Source: Bacteroidales bacterium
GTDB taxonomy: Bacteria; Bacteroidota; Bacteroidia; Bacteroidales; UBA932
NCBI GenBank assembly: GCA_017626555.1
Contig: JAGAIM010000072.1
Location: 62,001-126,000 of the forward strand
DNA: 64,000 bases
Direction of reading: 5' to 3'
Numbering within the stretch: the stretch's first letter is position 1; each line of letters begins with the position of its first letter. Below are positions 52,966-60,487 of this stretch, piece by piece. Made by a program: the position numbers and the translations under genes. Below the pieces are notes generated by a model. The model was not told the origin of the DNA and ran no database searches. It saw nothing but the letters and a program-made list of their open reading frames with translations.

Positions 52966-54966
52966 ATGAAACTGTTCAGAAAAATGATTACGATCGCAGG
53001 CTTCGCCGCTGCCTTGACTTCTTGTTCGGACAAAGCGGCAGACAAAGGAGATTTCAAATATCTTCTCGACGAGTTCGCAGACCTGAAGATTATGAGGTAT
53101 CAGGTGCCGGGCTGGGATGGACTTACGCTTCAGCAGAAGGAATATGTATATCATCTTGCAGAGGCTGCAAAATATGGCCGTGATATCATCTGGATGCAGA
53201 ACTGCAGATATAACCTTGATATCCGCAAGACTCTCGAGAATATCCTTGAGAAATATGAAGGCGACCGCACCAGCGAGGAATGGAAACAGTTCGAGGTGTA
53301 TGCGAAGAGAGTGTTCTTCAGCAACGGTATCCATCATCATTATGCAGAAGACAAATTCTTCCCTGAGTGTTCTCAGGAGTATTTCCGGAGCCTTATGACT
53401 GCAGTCGGTGATGAGGAGAAATGCTCGGAACTCCTCCCTGTAATCTTTGACCCTGCTGTGTATCCTGCAAGAAAACTTATGGGAGGCAAAGATATAGTAG
53501 CGGAATCGGCTGTGAATTTCTATGAGGGAGTGACACGCGCTGAAGTAGAGTCATTCTATGCCGCTATGGTGGATCCGGCAGACAAGACTCCTGTTTCATA
53601 CGGTCTCAACAGCCGTGTCGTAAAAGGCGCTGACGGCGTTGTACGTGAAGAAGTATATAAAGTAGGAGGGCTCTATGGAGCGGCACTTGAGAAGATCTGT
53701 GCCGAACTGGAAAAGGCTGCTGCTGTGGCTGAGAATGAGACTCAGAAGTCATATATTGCCGATCTTGTGGCATATTACAGGTCTGGTGACCTGAAACTTT
53801 GGGATGAGTATAACATCAAGTGGGTGAAGGATACTCTCGGTACGGTTGACTTCGTGAACGGATTCGTAGAGGATTATAATGACCCTCTCGGACGCAAGGC
53901 TACTTGGGAGGGACTTGTGAATTTCAAGGATACTGAGGCCTCGCTCCGTACTGAACTTATAAGCGAAAATGCTCAGTGGTTCGAGGATAATTCTCCAGTT
54001 GACGATCGTTTCAAGAAGAGCGAGGTGAAGGGCGTGTCTGCAAAAGTGATCAATGTGGCGGTTCTTGCAGGAGACTGCTATCCAGCCGCTCCTATCGGCA
54101 TCAACCTTCCTAACGCAGATTGGATCCGTCGTGAGCACGGTTCTAAGTCCGTGACTATAGCAAACCTCACTTCGGCATATAATATGGCGGCACAGGAATC
54201 GCCTAAGAATCTTCTGTCGGAGTTCGCCTGGTCTGAGGAAGAGATTGCGGCTGAGAAGAAGTACGGTGCACTTACCAATGACCTTCATACCGACCTTCAC
54301 GAATGCCTCGGACACGGTTCGGGTCAACTCCTTCCTGAGACATCTCCAAATGCTCTGGGCGAGTATAGTTCTGCTCTTGAGGAGACACGTGCAGACCTGT
54401 TCGGACTCTATTATCTTGCTGATCCTAAGTTGGTTGAACTTGGAATACTTCCTGATATGGAGGCATACAAGGCTCAATACTCAAGTTATATCCGCAACGG
54501 TATCTTTACGCAGTTCAATCGCGTCGAATTCGGAAAGAAAAATATGGAGGCACATATGCAGAACAGAAAACTCATTGCTGACTGGTGCTATGAGAAAGGT
54601 TTGGCCGATAATGTTATCGAGAAGAAGAACCGCGATGGAAAGACCTATTTTGTCGTGAATGATTTCGAGGCTCTTCGTGGCTTGTTCGGAGATCTTCTGG
54701 CAGAGGTGCAGAGGATAAAGTCCGAAGGTGACTATGAAGCAGGAAAGGCTCTGGTGGAGACATACGCGGTGAATATCGATCCTGAACTCCACAGGGAGGT
54801 GCTTGACAGATATGCTGCCCTCGGTCTGAAACCATACGGAGGATTCGTCAATCCTGAGATCGTTCCTGTTGAGGAAAATGGCGAAATTGTTGATTATCAG
54901 ATTGTATATAACGACAATTATCTCGACCAGATGCTCCAGTACGGAAAGAAGTATTCGACTCTTTAA
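52966..54966 (+). CDS. M49 dipeptidyl-peptidase III lipoprotein
   Basis: The ATG at 52966 gives 666 residues with a lipobox (ALTSC, Cys20). The M49 zinc motif is His445-Glu446...His450 (HECLGHGSG) and Glu472-Glu473 in EETRAD, the canonical HExxGH form, as in the enzyme known from Bacteroides thetaiotaomicron. It removes dipeptides from the N-terminus of oligopeptides. Lipid anchoring points to the outer-membrane periplasmic face or surface. It probably works after the endopeptidases of the window. A half repeat lies 2 bp after its stop. Confidence 0.93.
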   Translation: MKLFRKMITIAGFAAALTSCSDKAADKGDFKYLLDEFADLKIMRYQVPGWDGLTLQQKEYVYHLAEAAKYGRDIIWMQNCRYNLDIRKTLENILEKYEGDRTSEEWKQFEVYAKRVFFSNGIHHHYAEDKFFPECSQEYFRSLMTAVGDEEKCSELLPVIFDPAVYPARKLMGGKDIVAESAVNFYEGVTRAEVESFYAAMVDPADKTPVSYGLNSRVVKGADGVVREEVYKVGGLYGAALEKICAELEKAAAVAENETQKSYIADLVAYYRSGDLKLWDEYNIKWVKDTLGTVDFVNGFVEDYNDPLGRKATWEGLVNFKDTEASLRTELISENAQWFEDNSPVDDRFKKSEVKGVSAKVINVAVLAGDCYPAAPIGINLPNADWIRREHGSKSVTIANLTSAYNMAAQESPKNLLSEFAWSEEEIAAEKKYGALTNDLHTDLHECLGHGSGQLLPETSPNALGEYSSALEETRADLFGLYYLADPKLVELGILPDMEAYKAQYSSYIRNGIFTQFNRVEFGKKNMEAHMQNRKLIADWCYEKGLADNVIEKKNRDGKTYFVVNDFEALRGLFGDLLAEVQRIKSEGDYEAGKALVETYAVNIDPELHREVLDRYAALGLKPYGGFVNPEIVPVEENGEIVDYQIVYNDNYLDQMLQYGKKYSTL

Positions 54967-54967
54967 T

Positions 54968-54994
54968 CTGTCATCCTGAACGAAGTGAAGGATC
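54968..54994. repeat. Half copy of dispersed repeat overlapping xer start
   Basis: CTGTCATCCTGAACGAAGTG and the following AAGGATC match the left arm of the repeat at 45146-45172. The GTG start of the xer gene (54985) and its first codons lie inside it. Confidence 0.75.
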
Positions 54995-55881
54995 TTCTCA
55001 AACATTACGAGATTTATCTTAAGATAGAACGTGCGATGTCGCGGAATACCGTGGCATCGTATTGTTCTGATGTGAAGAAGTTCTTCGATGCAATGCCGTC
55101 TCGTCCGGAATATATCGTTCCGGAGGATGTCGAGCAATATTTATCCGGACTTTCCGCTGTGTCGAAGCGTTCGCAGGCCAGATTCCTGAGTTCCTTGCGT
55201 TCTTTTTTCAATTGGCTTGTACTTGAAGGATCCATCACAGACAATCCCTGTGATAAGGTGGACTCTCCCAAATTGGGACAATATCTTCCGGAGGTGCTGT
55301 CTGTCGAAGAAGTGGAGGCTATGCTTGACGTGCCGGATCTTTCATCCTGGCAAGGACTGCGTGACAGGGCTATCCTTGAGATCCTGTATGGATGTGGTCT
55401 CAGGGTGTCTGAGGCTGTCGGACTGAAGTTGTCCTGCCTTTTCTTTGATGAGGGATATATACGTGTCATCGGGAAAGGCAACAAGGAAAGGCTTGTACCA
55501 GTGGGAGAAATGGCGATAGATGCCGTCAATGCCTATCTGGAACGTCGCCCTGTTCCATACGATGATGTAGCCGATGATCTGGTATTCCTTAACCGGTTCG
55601 GACGCTCCCTGAGCCGCCAGTCGATGTTCAAGATGGTGAAGGTCACTGCATTGCTGGCAGATGTCCGTAAGGAAATATCTCCTCACACATTGAGACATTC
55701 CTTTGCGACCCATCTGGTCGAAAACGGGGCTGATCTGCGTCTCGTCCAGGAGATGCTTGGTCACGAAAGTCTCACCACCACAGAGATCTATACCCACATT
55801 GACACCACCACCTGGCATAAGGAGGTGCTTGAACATCATCCTCGCCGAATGTCAGGTCCTGATGAGGAATCTCTTAAATAA
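54985..55881 (+). CDS. Xer-type tyrosine recombinase
   Basis: Protein of 298 residues, the size of XerC/XerD. The N-terminal SAM-like domain (about 1-90) is followed by a catalytic domain with Arg140 (YGCGLRVSEA), His234 and Arg237 (HTLRHSFATH), His260 (LGHES) and Tyr269 (EIYTHID). It resolves chromosome dimers at dif by strand exchange. The GTG at 54985 is chosen since KDLLKHYEIYLKIERAMSRN fits the family N-terminus; the first codons lie in a half copy of the dispersed repeat. XerD is likelier than XerC by general resemblance, not proven. Confidence 0.92.
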   Translation: MKDLLKHYEIYLKIERAMSRNTVASYCSDVKKFFDAMPSRPEYIVPEDVEQYLSGLSAVSKRSQARFLSSLRSFFNWLVLEGSITDNPCDKVDSPKLGQYLPEVLSVEEVEAMLDVPDLSSWQGLRDRAILEILYGCGLRVSEAVGLKLSCLFFDEGYIRVIGKGNKERLVPVGEMAIDAVNAYLERRPVPYDDVADDLVFLNRFGRSLSRQSMFKMVKVTALLADVRKEISPHTLRHSFATHLVENGADLRLVQEMLGHESLTTTEIYTHIDTTTWHKEVLEHHPRRMSGPDEESLK

Positions 55882-55888
55882 AAATTGC

Positions 55889-55896
55889 TACATTTG
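55889..55896 (+). promoter_or_regulatory. -7 box of FKBP gene
   Basis: TACATTTG, 56 bp before the ATG at 55953. No TTTG at the -33 position. Confidence 0.45.
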
Positions 55897-55952
55897 CAGG
55901 CGTTTGCAAAATTATGAATTTAATCAGCCCGCAAGGGTATAAATATTTAAAT

Positions 55953-56558
55953 ATGGATAAGAACAGTTATGCATTGGGTATGAGCATTGCCCACAATATG
56001 ATGTCATCGGGCATCAGATCGATTGAATTTGAGGATTTTGTGGCTGGAGTCAAGGCCGTTTTGACAGGTTCCGAGCCTGCTGTTTCCTTCCAGGAGGCAG
56101 GACAACTTCTCGATAAATATTTCGCTGAACTCGAGGCTGAACAGAAGGCTCAGGCCGAGGCTATGAGTGCTGCTATGCGTGAGGAAGGCGAGGCATTCCT
56201 GAAGATGAATGCAGAGAAAGAAGGCGTAGTCGTACTTCCGAGCGGCCTCCAGTATAAAGTTATCACAGAAGGATCCGGCAAGAAACCGTCGGCAACCTCA
56301 CAGGTAAGATGCCATTATGAGGGAACATTCCTCAATGGTGCCAAGTTCGACAGTTCGTATGATCGTAATGAGCCGGCTGTATTCGGCCTTAATCAGGTGA
56401 TCGCAGGATGGACAGAGGGTGTTCAACTTATGTCAGAGGGATCGAAATACGAGTTCTATATTCCTTACAACCTTGCATACGGTGAGCACGGTGCTCCTGG
56501 TGCGATTCCTCCATACGCGACCCTTAAGTTTGTAGTGGAACTTATAGAAGTCCTCTAG
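55953..56558 (+). CDS. FKBP-type peptidyl-prolyl isomerase, FklB-like
   Basis: The ATG at 55953 (MDKNSYALGMSIAHNMMSSG) gives 201 residues. The N-terminal helical dimerisation domain (about 1-85, Ala/Glu/Gln-rich) is followed by an FKBP domain (about 105-201) with VRCHYEGTFLNGAKFDSSYD, VIAGWTEGVQLM and YGEHGAPGAIPPYATLKFVV. No signal peptide, so it is likely cytoplasmic, unlike FkpA. It speeds prolyl isomerisation in folding. It overlaps pnuC by one base if that gene starts at GTG. Confidence 0.92.
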   Translation: MDKNSYALGMSIAHNMMSSGIRSIEFEDFVAGVKAVLTGSEPAVSFQEAGQLLDKYFAELEAEQKAQAEAMSAAMREEGEAFLKMNAEKEGVVVLPSGLQYKVITEGSGKKPSATSQVRCHYEGTFLNGAKFDSSYDRNEPAVFGLNQVIAGWTEGVQLMSEGSKYEFYIPYNLAYGEHGAPGAIPPYATLKFVVELIEVL

Positions 56559-57148
56559 TGAATTCTTTTATGGAAATATTCACCCTCGTTACGGGGGTGA
56601 TTTATATTATTCTGGAGATCCGTCAGAAAAATCTGATGTGGGTGGTGGGAATCCTCACCAGTGTTGCTGCGATGTGGGTATTCTTCCGTCAGGGTCTGTA
56701 TGCATCATTCGGGCTCAATACCTACTATCTGGTTACATCAGTAGTGGGATTATGGCAGTGGCGTAAGGATATGGGCAAGGTTTCTGCAGATCCCGATGCA
56801 CCGGAAGATGGGTGCATCAGGCTGAAACGTTTGTCTCTCAAGACCCTGGTGCTCAGTGTGTTGGCTGTAGTTGCAGGAACTGTCGCTCTGGCATATCTGA
56901 TGGAACTTCTGGAGAATCCTATGTCTTATCTTGACTCGGCTGTGGCGGTATTGAGTGCCGTGGCTACCTGGTGGCTGGTGCGCTGCTATATCCAGCAGTG
57001 GTGGCTCTGGATAGCGGCAGATACGGTAAGTACCATCTTGTGCGCAAGCCAGGGTCTGTGGTGGATGGCAGTTCTTTATGCCGCTTACAGCATTTCAGCG
57101 GTGATAGGGTATATACATTGGAAAAAGCACGGACGCTATATTGCATAG
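56558..57148 (+). CDS. pnuC: PnuC-family nicotinamide riboside (or thiamine) transporter
   Basis: Protein of 196 residues starting at GTG inside the FKBP stop (TAGTG); the ATG at 56570 is a possible shorter start. About seven hydrophobic helices. The PnuC motifs WVVGILTSVAAMWVFFRQGL, YYLVTSVVGLWQW and WWLWIAADTVSTILC are present, with the conserved Trp-rich substrate region. PnuC proteins carry nicotinamide riboside by facilitated diffusion; in Bacteroidota close relatives (PnuT) carry thiamine. No riboswitch is visible upstream, so substrate is open. The stop codon lies in the hairpin at 57125-57159. Confidence 0.9.
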   Translation: MNSFMEIFTLVTGVIYIILEIRQKNLMWVVGILTSVAAMWVFFRQGLYASFGLNTYYLVTSVVGLWQWRKDMGKVSADPDAPEDGCIRLKRLSLKTLVLSVLAVVAGTVALAYLMELLENPMSYLDSAVAVLSAVATWWLVRCYIQQWWLWIAADTVSTILCASQGLWWMAVLYAAYSISAVIGYIHWKKHGRYIA

Positions 57149-57159
57149 CGCCCGTGCTT
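57125..57159. terminator. Bidirectional terminator overlapping pnuC stop
   Basis: AAGCACGGACGCTAT (57125-57139) pairs with ATAGCGCCCGTGCTT (57145-57159), one mismatch, loop ATTGC. On the minus strand TTTTTC follows the stem, fitting the GDSL gene. The pnuC stop (57146-57148) is inside the right arm. Confidence 0.8.
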
Positions 57160-57176
57160 CTTATATAAGTGATCTG

Positions 57177-57839
57177 TTATTTCAGAACTTCAAGTATCAT
57201 CTCCTCCATTATCTTGTAACACTGGAGATTCGGATGCACCCCGTCTGCGGCGTGTACCTTCGGTAAACCATTGTTTTCATCCTTCAGAGATGTGTGGTAG
57301 TCAACAAATGGAATCTTCTCCGAACGGGCATATTCCTTTATCATACTGTTGAGCCGGATCAGATCTTCAGCCGGCTTGACTTCCGGTCTCCAATAGAACC
57401 CTGATGCCGGAAGAACAGAGCATAGTATCGGCTTGATTTTATTTGCCTTAGCCAGTTCGCACATAGATATGATATTGCCCAGTACATTCTTCAGGCTGAT
57501 GTATCCATTGTTTCTGGCCACATCATTTGTGCCGGCAAGGATTACAACGTACTTCGGACTGAAGTCAATGACATCCCTTCTGAAACGGACCAGCATCTGT
57601 GAAGATGTCTGCCCGGATATACCTCTGCCGAGGAAGTTGTTGGAAGTAAAGAAGTCCGGATCTTCCTTTGCCCATCCTTCAGTGATGGAGTCTCCCATAA
57701 ATACTGCCTTGGGTGTTGTGGCGACCTGCTGATTCTTTTCTGCATATTTCCCGAAGTTAGCCCAATCCTGAGCCTGAGACATAGCCGGAATCAGGAGAGC
57801 CGCTATGGCGGCGATGATGATAGTCTTTTTCATACTCAT
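57177..57839 (-). CDS. Exported SGNH/GDSL hydrolase
   Basis: Protein of 220 residues with a signal peptide (PAMSQAQ, about 24; ATG at 57833 is an equal start). SGNH blocks are complete: GDSIT with the nucleophile Ser near 51, LGRGISGQTS (Gly), AGTND (Asn) and DGVHPN (Asp-His). Such enzymes deacetylate sugars or act as lipases or esterases; the type with N-terminal WANFGKYAEKN is common in Bacteroidota. Substrate unknown, probably an acetylated glycan. It has its own promoter-like -7 box. Confidence 0.9.
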   Translation of the reverse strand: MSMKKTIIIAAIAALLIPAMSQAQDWANFGKYAEKNQQVATTPKAVFMGDSITEGWAKEDPDFFTSNNFLGRGISGQTSSQMLVRFRRDVIDFSPKYVVILAGTNDVARNNGYISLKNVLGNIISMCELAKANKIKPILCSVLPASGFYWRPEVKPAEDLIRLNSMIKEYARSEKIPFVDYHTSLKDENNGLPKVHAADGVHPNLQCYKIMEEMILEVLK

Positions 57840-57855
57840 ATTGAATCTATTTATG

Positions 57856-57863
57856 CAAAGATA
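57856..57863 (-). promoter_or_regulatory. -7 box of GDSL hydrolase gene
   Basis: The minus strand reads TATCTTTG, 16 bp before the ATG at 57839. A divergent TATTTTTG box (57875-57882) is 11 bp away. Confidence 0.5.
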
Positions 57864-57874
57864 GGGAATTTTCT

Positions 57875-57882
57875 TATTTTTG
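57875..57882 (+). promoter_or_regulatory. -7 box of sugar-kinase-like gene
   Basis: TATTTTTG, 22 bp before the ATG at 57905. The -33 box is not clear. Confidence 0.45.
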
Positions 57883-57904
57883 TATTCTCATAGGTAATCT
57901 CGAG

Positions 57905-58771
57905 ATGAAGATAATTGTTGAAAGCGGGGCCACCAAGACGGCCTGGAGGGCTGTGTCATCCGATGGGACGGTCAGGGAAGCACTCACTGATGGGCTCAGC
58001 CCTACCTGTCTGGATATGGATCACATCCGCAATATAATCAGAACCGCTGTCCCGATTGTAAATCCGACAGGAGGCAATGTCGATCAGGTGTTTTTTTATG
58101 GAGCCGGCCTTGTCTCGGAAGAATCGGCTGCTCCGGTCAGAGCCTGTCTGGAGGAATGGTGTCCTTTTGCAAGTGTTGAATTTCATTCCGATATCCTTGC
58201 TGCTGCCAGAGCCTTGTTCGGCAACGGAAGCGGAGTTGTGGCTATAATGGGTACCGGCTCCAATAGTTGTCTTTATCATAATGGCAAGATAGTGAGGAAT
58301 ATACGCCCTGGTGGCTATATTCTCGGAGATGAGGGAAGCGGGGTAGCCCTGGGGAGGACATTCCTTGCTGATTTTGTTAAAGGAATGGTGCCCGAACATA
58401 TTCAGGATGACTTCATAGCAGAGACAGGCTTGGATTATTCTGCGATTGTACGGAAAGTGTATAAGGAAAAGGCTGCTTCAGCGTTTATGGCTTCGCTTGC
58501 TCCATTTGTGCTATCGCGTACCGATGACCCATATATGCTCTCACTTGTTGAGGACTGCATATCATCGTTCGTAAGAAGATCATTGGCTAGATATGCTTCC
58601 GAGGAAGTCAAGGGGGATTATACTCGCAGCGTAGGGGTGGCAGGTTCATTCGGCTGTGCTTGTGAGGAGATCCTTCGTAAGGAAGGGGCACCCTACGGCC
58701 TTGAATTTGTCAGATTTATCAAATCTCCTATAGATGAATTGGTAAGATATCATAACGATTATGGTATATAA
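57905..58771 (+). CDS. BadF/BadG-type ATPase, N-acetylglucosamine-kinase-like
   Basis: Protein of 288 residues of the actin-like ATPase fold. Phosphate 1 motif ESGATKTAWRAV (about 6-17), phosphate 2 and the catalytic region IMGTGSNSCLYHNGK, and the adenosine motif VGVAGSFGCACEEIL are seen. PGGYILGDEGSGVALGR is the mark of N-acetylglucosamine kinases. It may phosphorylate GlcNAc or muramic acid in peptidoglycan recycling. It overlaps recR by 11 bp, so they are co-transcribed. Confidence 0.85.
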   Translation: MKIIVESGATKTAWRAVSSDGTVREALTDGLSPTCLDMDHIRNIIRTAVPIVNPTGGNVDQVFFYGAGLVSEESAAPVRACLEEWCPFASVEFHSDILAAARALFGNGSGVVAIMGTGSNSCLYHNGKIVRNIRPGGYILGDEGSGVALGRTFLADFVKGMVPEHIQDDFIAETGLDYSAIVRKVYKEKAASAFMASLAPFVLSRTDDPYMLSLVEDCISSFVRRSLARYASEEVKGDYTRSVGVAGSFGCACEEILRKEGAPYGLEFVRFIKSPIDELVRYHNDYGI

Positions 58772-59426
58772 GGAAAATTACCCGTCAAAACTTCTTGAGG
58801 AAGCCGTCGATGCAATCAGTTCATTGCCTGGCGTGGGTCGGAGAAGTGCGCTCAGGCTTGCCTTGCATCTTCTTAAGCAGCCTCAGGAGAATGTTCATCA
58901 TTTTGCGACAGCAATCACACGGCTTCGCGATGATGTGAAGTATTGCAGCCATTGTATGATGATATCAGATGATCAGGTATGCTCGATATGTTCAGATCGT
59001 TCTCGCGACCATAGGACAATCTGTGTGGTGGAGAGTGTGCGTGATGTTATGAGTATTGAAAACACCGGTCAGTACAATGGCGTATATCACGTTCTCGGTG
59101 GAATTATTTCTCCTATAAACGGTATAGGCCCATCGGATATCAGAGTACGCGAACTTGTGGAACGCGTGGCTGCTCTTGTTTCGCCTGAAGCCCTTTTCGA
59201 AGCGGATGCCGATGGGCTGGAAGGCTCTGCCGGAGAGGTTATACTGGCGTTGAGCGGAGATGTGGAGGGGGAGACCACCTCGTTCTATATATATCGTCAG
59301 ATTGCCAGGTATGGTGTGAAGGTCTCTTCTCTGGCGCGTGGTTTGGGATTCGGGGACAATCTGGAATATGCTGATGAACTGACTCTTGGCCGTTCAATAG
59401 TCAACAGACAGATTTTCAAGCCATAG
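58761..59426 (+). CDS. recR: Recombination protein RecR
   Basis: Protein of 221 residues. The N-terminal helix-hairpin-helix region (SSLPGVGRRSALRLALHLL) is followed by a zinc finger (YCSHCMMISDDQVCSIC) and a Toprim domain (VVESVRDVMSIENTGQYNGV to GDVEGETTSFYI), with a Walker-like end. It works with RecF and RecO in loading RecA at gaps. Length is about 20 more than in E. coli. The start ATG is inside the upstream kinase-like gene. Confidence 0.96.
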   Translation: MVYKENYPSKLLEEAVDAISSLPGVGRRSALRLALHLLKQPQENVHHFATAITRLRDDVKYCSHCMMISDDQVCSICSDRSRDHRTICVVESVRDVMSIENTGQYNGVYHVLGGIISPINGIGPSDIRVRELVERVAALVSPEALFEADADGLEGSAGEVILALSGDVEGETTSFYIYRQIARYGVKVSSLARGLGFGDNLEYADELTLGRSIVNRQIFKP

Positions 59427-59427
59427 A

Positions 59428-59459
59428 TTTGGACTTGTCAAAGAAAAAGGATAAATTTG
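59428..59459 (+). promoter_or_regulatory. Promoter of corA
   Basis: TTTG (59428-59431), 20 bp, TAAATTTG (59452-59459): full consensus match just after the recR stop. Confidence 0.8.
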
Positions 59460-59488
59460 CAGGCTTGCATTTCTGTATGCAGGCCTGT
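59459..59488 (+). promoter_or_regulatory. Leader hairpin of corA
   Basis: GCAGGCTTGCAT (59459-59470) and ATGCAGGCCTGT (59477-59488) form a 12-bp stem with two wobbles around TTCTGT. It starts at the end of the -7 box, so it is at the very 5' end of the message. It could stabilise it or sense magnesium (inference). Confidence 0.5.
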
Positions 59489-59524
59489 TTCGTATTATTG
59501 TCTTTTAAAAATGGGAGGTAGAGT

Positions 59525-60478
59525 ATGATTGAGATCTTCTACAAGCAGGACGGACAGATTATGGTTTCCCAGTCAGAAACCGATCTTTCAAACATTGCAT
59601 ATTCCGATGTGGTGTGGATTGATCTTTATGTTCCTTCCGGCGAAGAGAAAAGGACGGTGGAGCAGTTCCTTGGCACTACGATACAGAACCGTGCGCAGGC
59701 CGAGGAGATCGAGATATCATCACGCTTCTACGAGACAGAAAAGGCTATCTTTGCGAATACCAGTTTCCTTATTCCCGGTCCGGACGAATATAATGAGGAG
59801 ACTGTTTCGTTCATTCTTACCGATGAAATACTTACGACCCTCAGAGAGTGTCCTCTGAAGAGTTTTACGGATCTCCAGCGCCGTATGCTTGCCTTTCCTA
59901 AAATGTATGATTCGGGTCACGTTGCCTTTCTGAGTATTCTGGAACAGCGTATCGACCTTGATGCTGATATGGTCGAACTTGTTTCCAAGGAAATCACCCA
60001 ATACAACAAGAAGGTCAGTCTCGGAGAAGACATCAGCGAGGAGTTCCTTATAGATATCAATCAGTTGCAGGACAATACAATGCTCATCCGAGAGAATATC
60101 GTTGATAAGCAGAGGGTTATCTCAAGCATCATCAAGAGCAAGAAATATCCGGTCGAGTATCATTCGAAACTCAATGTATTGCTGAAGGATATATCATCCC
60201 TGATCAATCATACCAACTTCAGTTTCGAAAGACTTGAATATCTTCAGAACACTGTGCTCGGTATCATCAATCTCGATCAGAATAAGATAATGAAAGTGTT
60301 CACCCTTGTCTCCCTGATGCTTATGCCTCCGACACTTATAGCCAGTTTCTTCGGAATGAACGTGAAGTTCGGCTGGTTCTTCGGACATTCCGGATGGGCC
60401 TGGTTCGTGATCCTTTCCCTGATGGTCATATCACTGATCGTCATCTTCTGGGTTTTCAAGAAGAGAAGGATGTTCTAG
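59525..60478 (+). CDS. corA: CorA-family magnesium/cobalt transporter
   Basis: Protein of 317 residues: a large N-terminal cytoplasmic domain (about 1-250), then two C-terminal helices (about 258-278 and 290-312) with the pore motif Gly277-Met278-Asn279 (FFGMNVKF) between them and a basic tail KKRRMF, the CorA topology. GGGAGG at 59513-59518, 6 bp from the ATG, is a strong ribosome site, unusual for this genome. It moves Mg2+ (or Co2+, Ni2+) down the gradient as a pentamer. Promoter and leader hairpin just upstream. Confidence 0.93.
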   Translation: MIEIFYKQDGQIMVSQSETDLSNIAYSDVVWIDLYVPSGEEKRTVEQFLGTTIQNRAQAEEIEISSRFYETEKAIFANTSFLIPGPDEYNEETVSFILTDEILTTLRECPLKSFTDLQRRMLAFPKMYDSGHVAFLSILEQRIDLDADMVELVSKEITQYNKKVSLGEDISEEFLIDINQLQDNTMLIRENIVDKQRVISSIIKSKKYPVEYHSKLNVLLKDISSLINHTNFSFERLEYLQNTVLGIINLDQNKIMKVFTLVSLMLMPPTLIASFFGMNVKFGWFFGHSGWAWFVILSLMVISLIVIFWVFKKRRMF

Positions 60479-60487
60479 ATAAGGTTT

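Noticed and set aside
53749-54477. 242-codon minus-strand frame inside the M49 gene
   Set aside because: The plus strand has a full M49 protein with zinc motif; the minus frame has no family features.
56500-56570. Riboswitch (NAD+ or TPP type) before pnuC
   Set aside because: The gene overlaps the FKBP stop and has no leader of its own, so there is no place for an aptamer.
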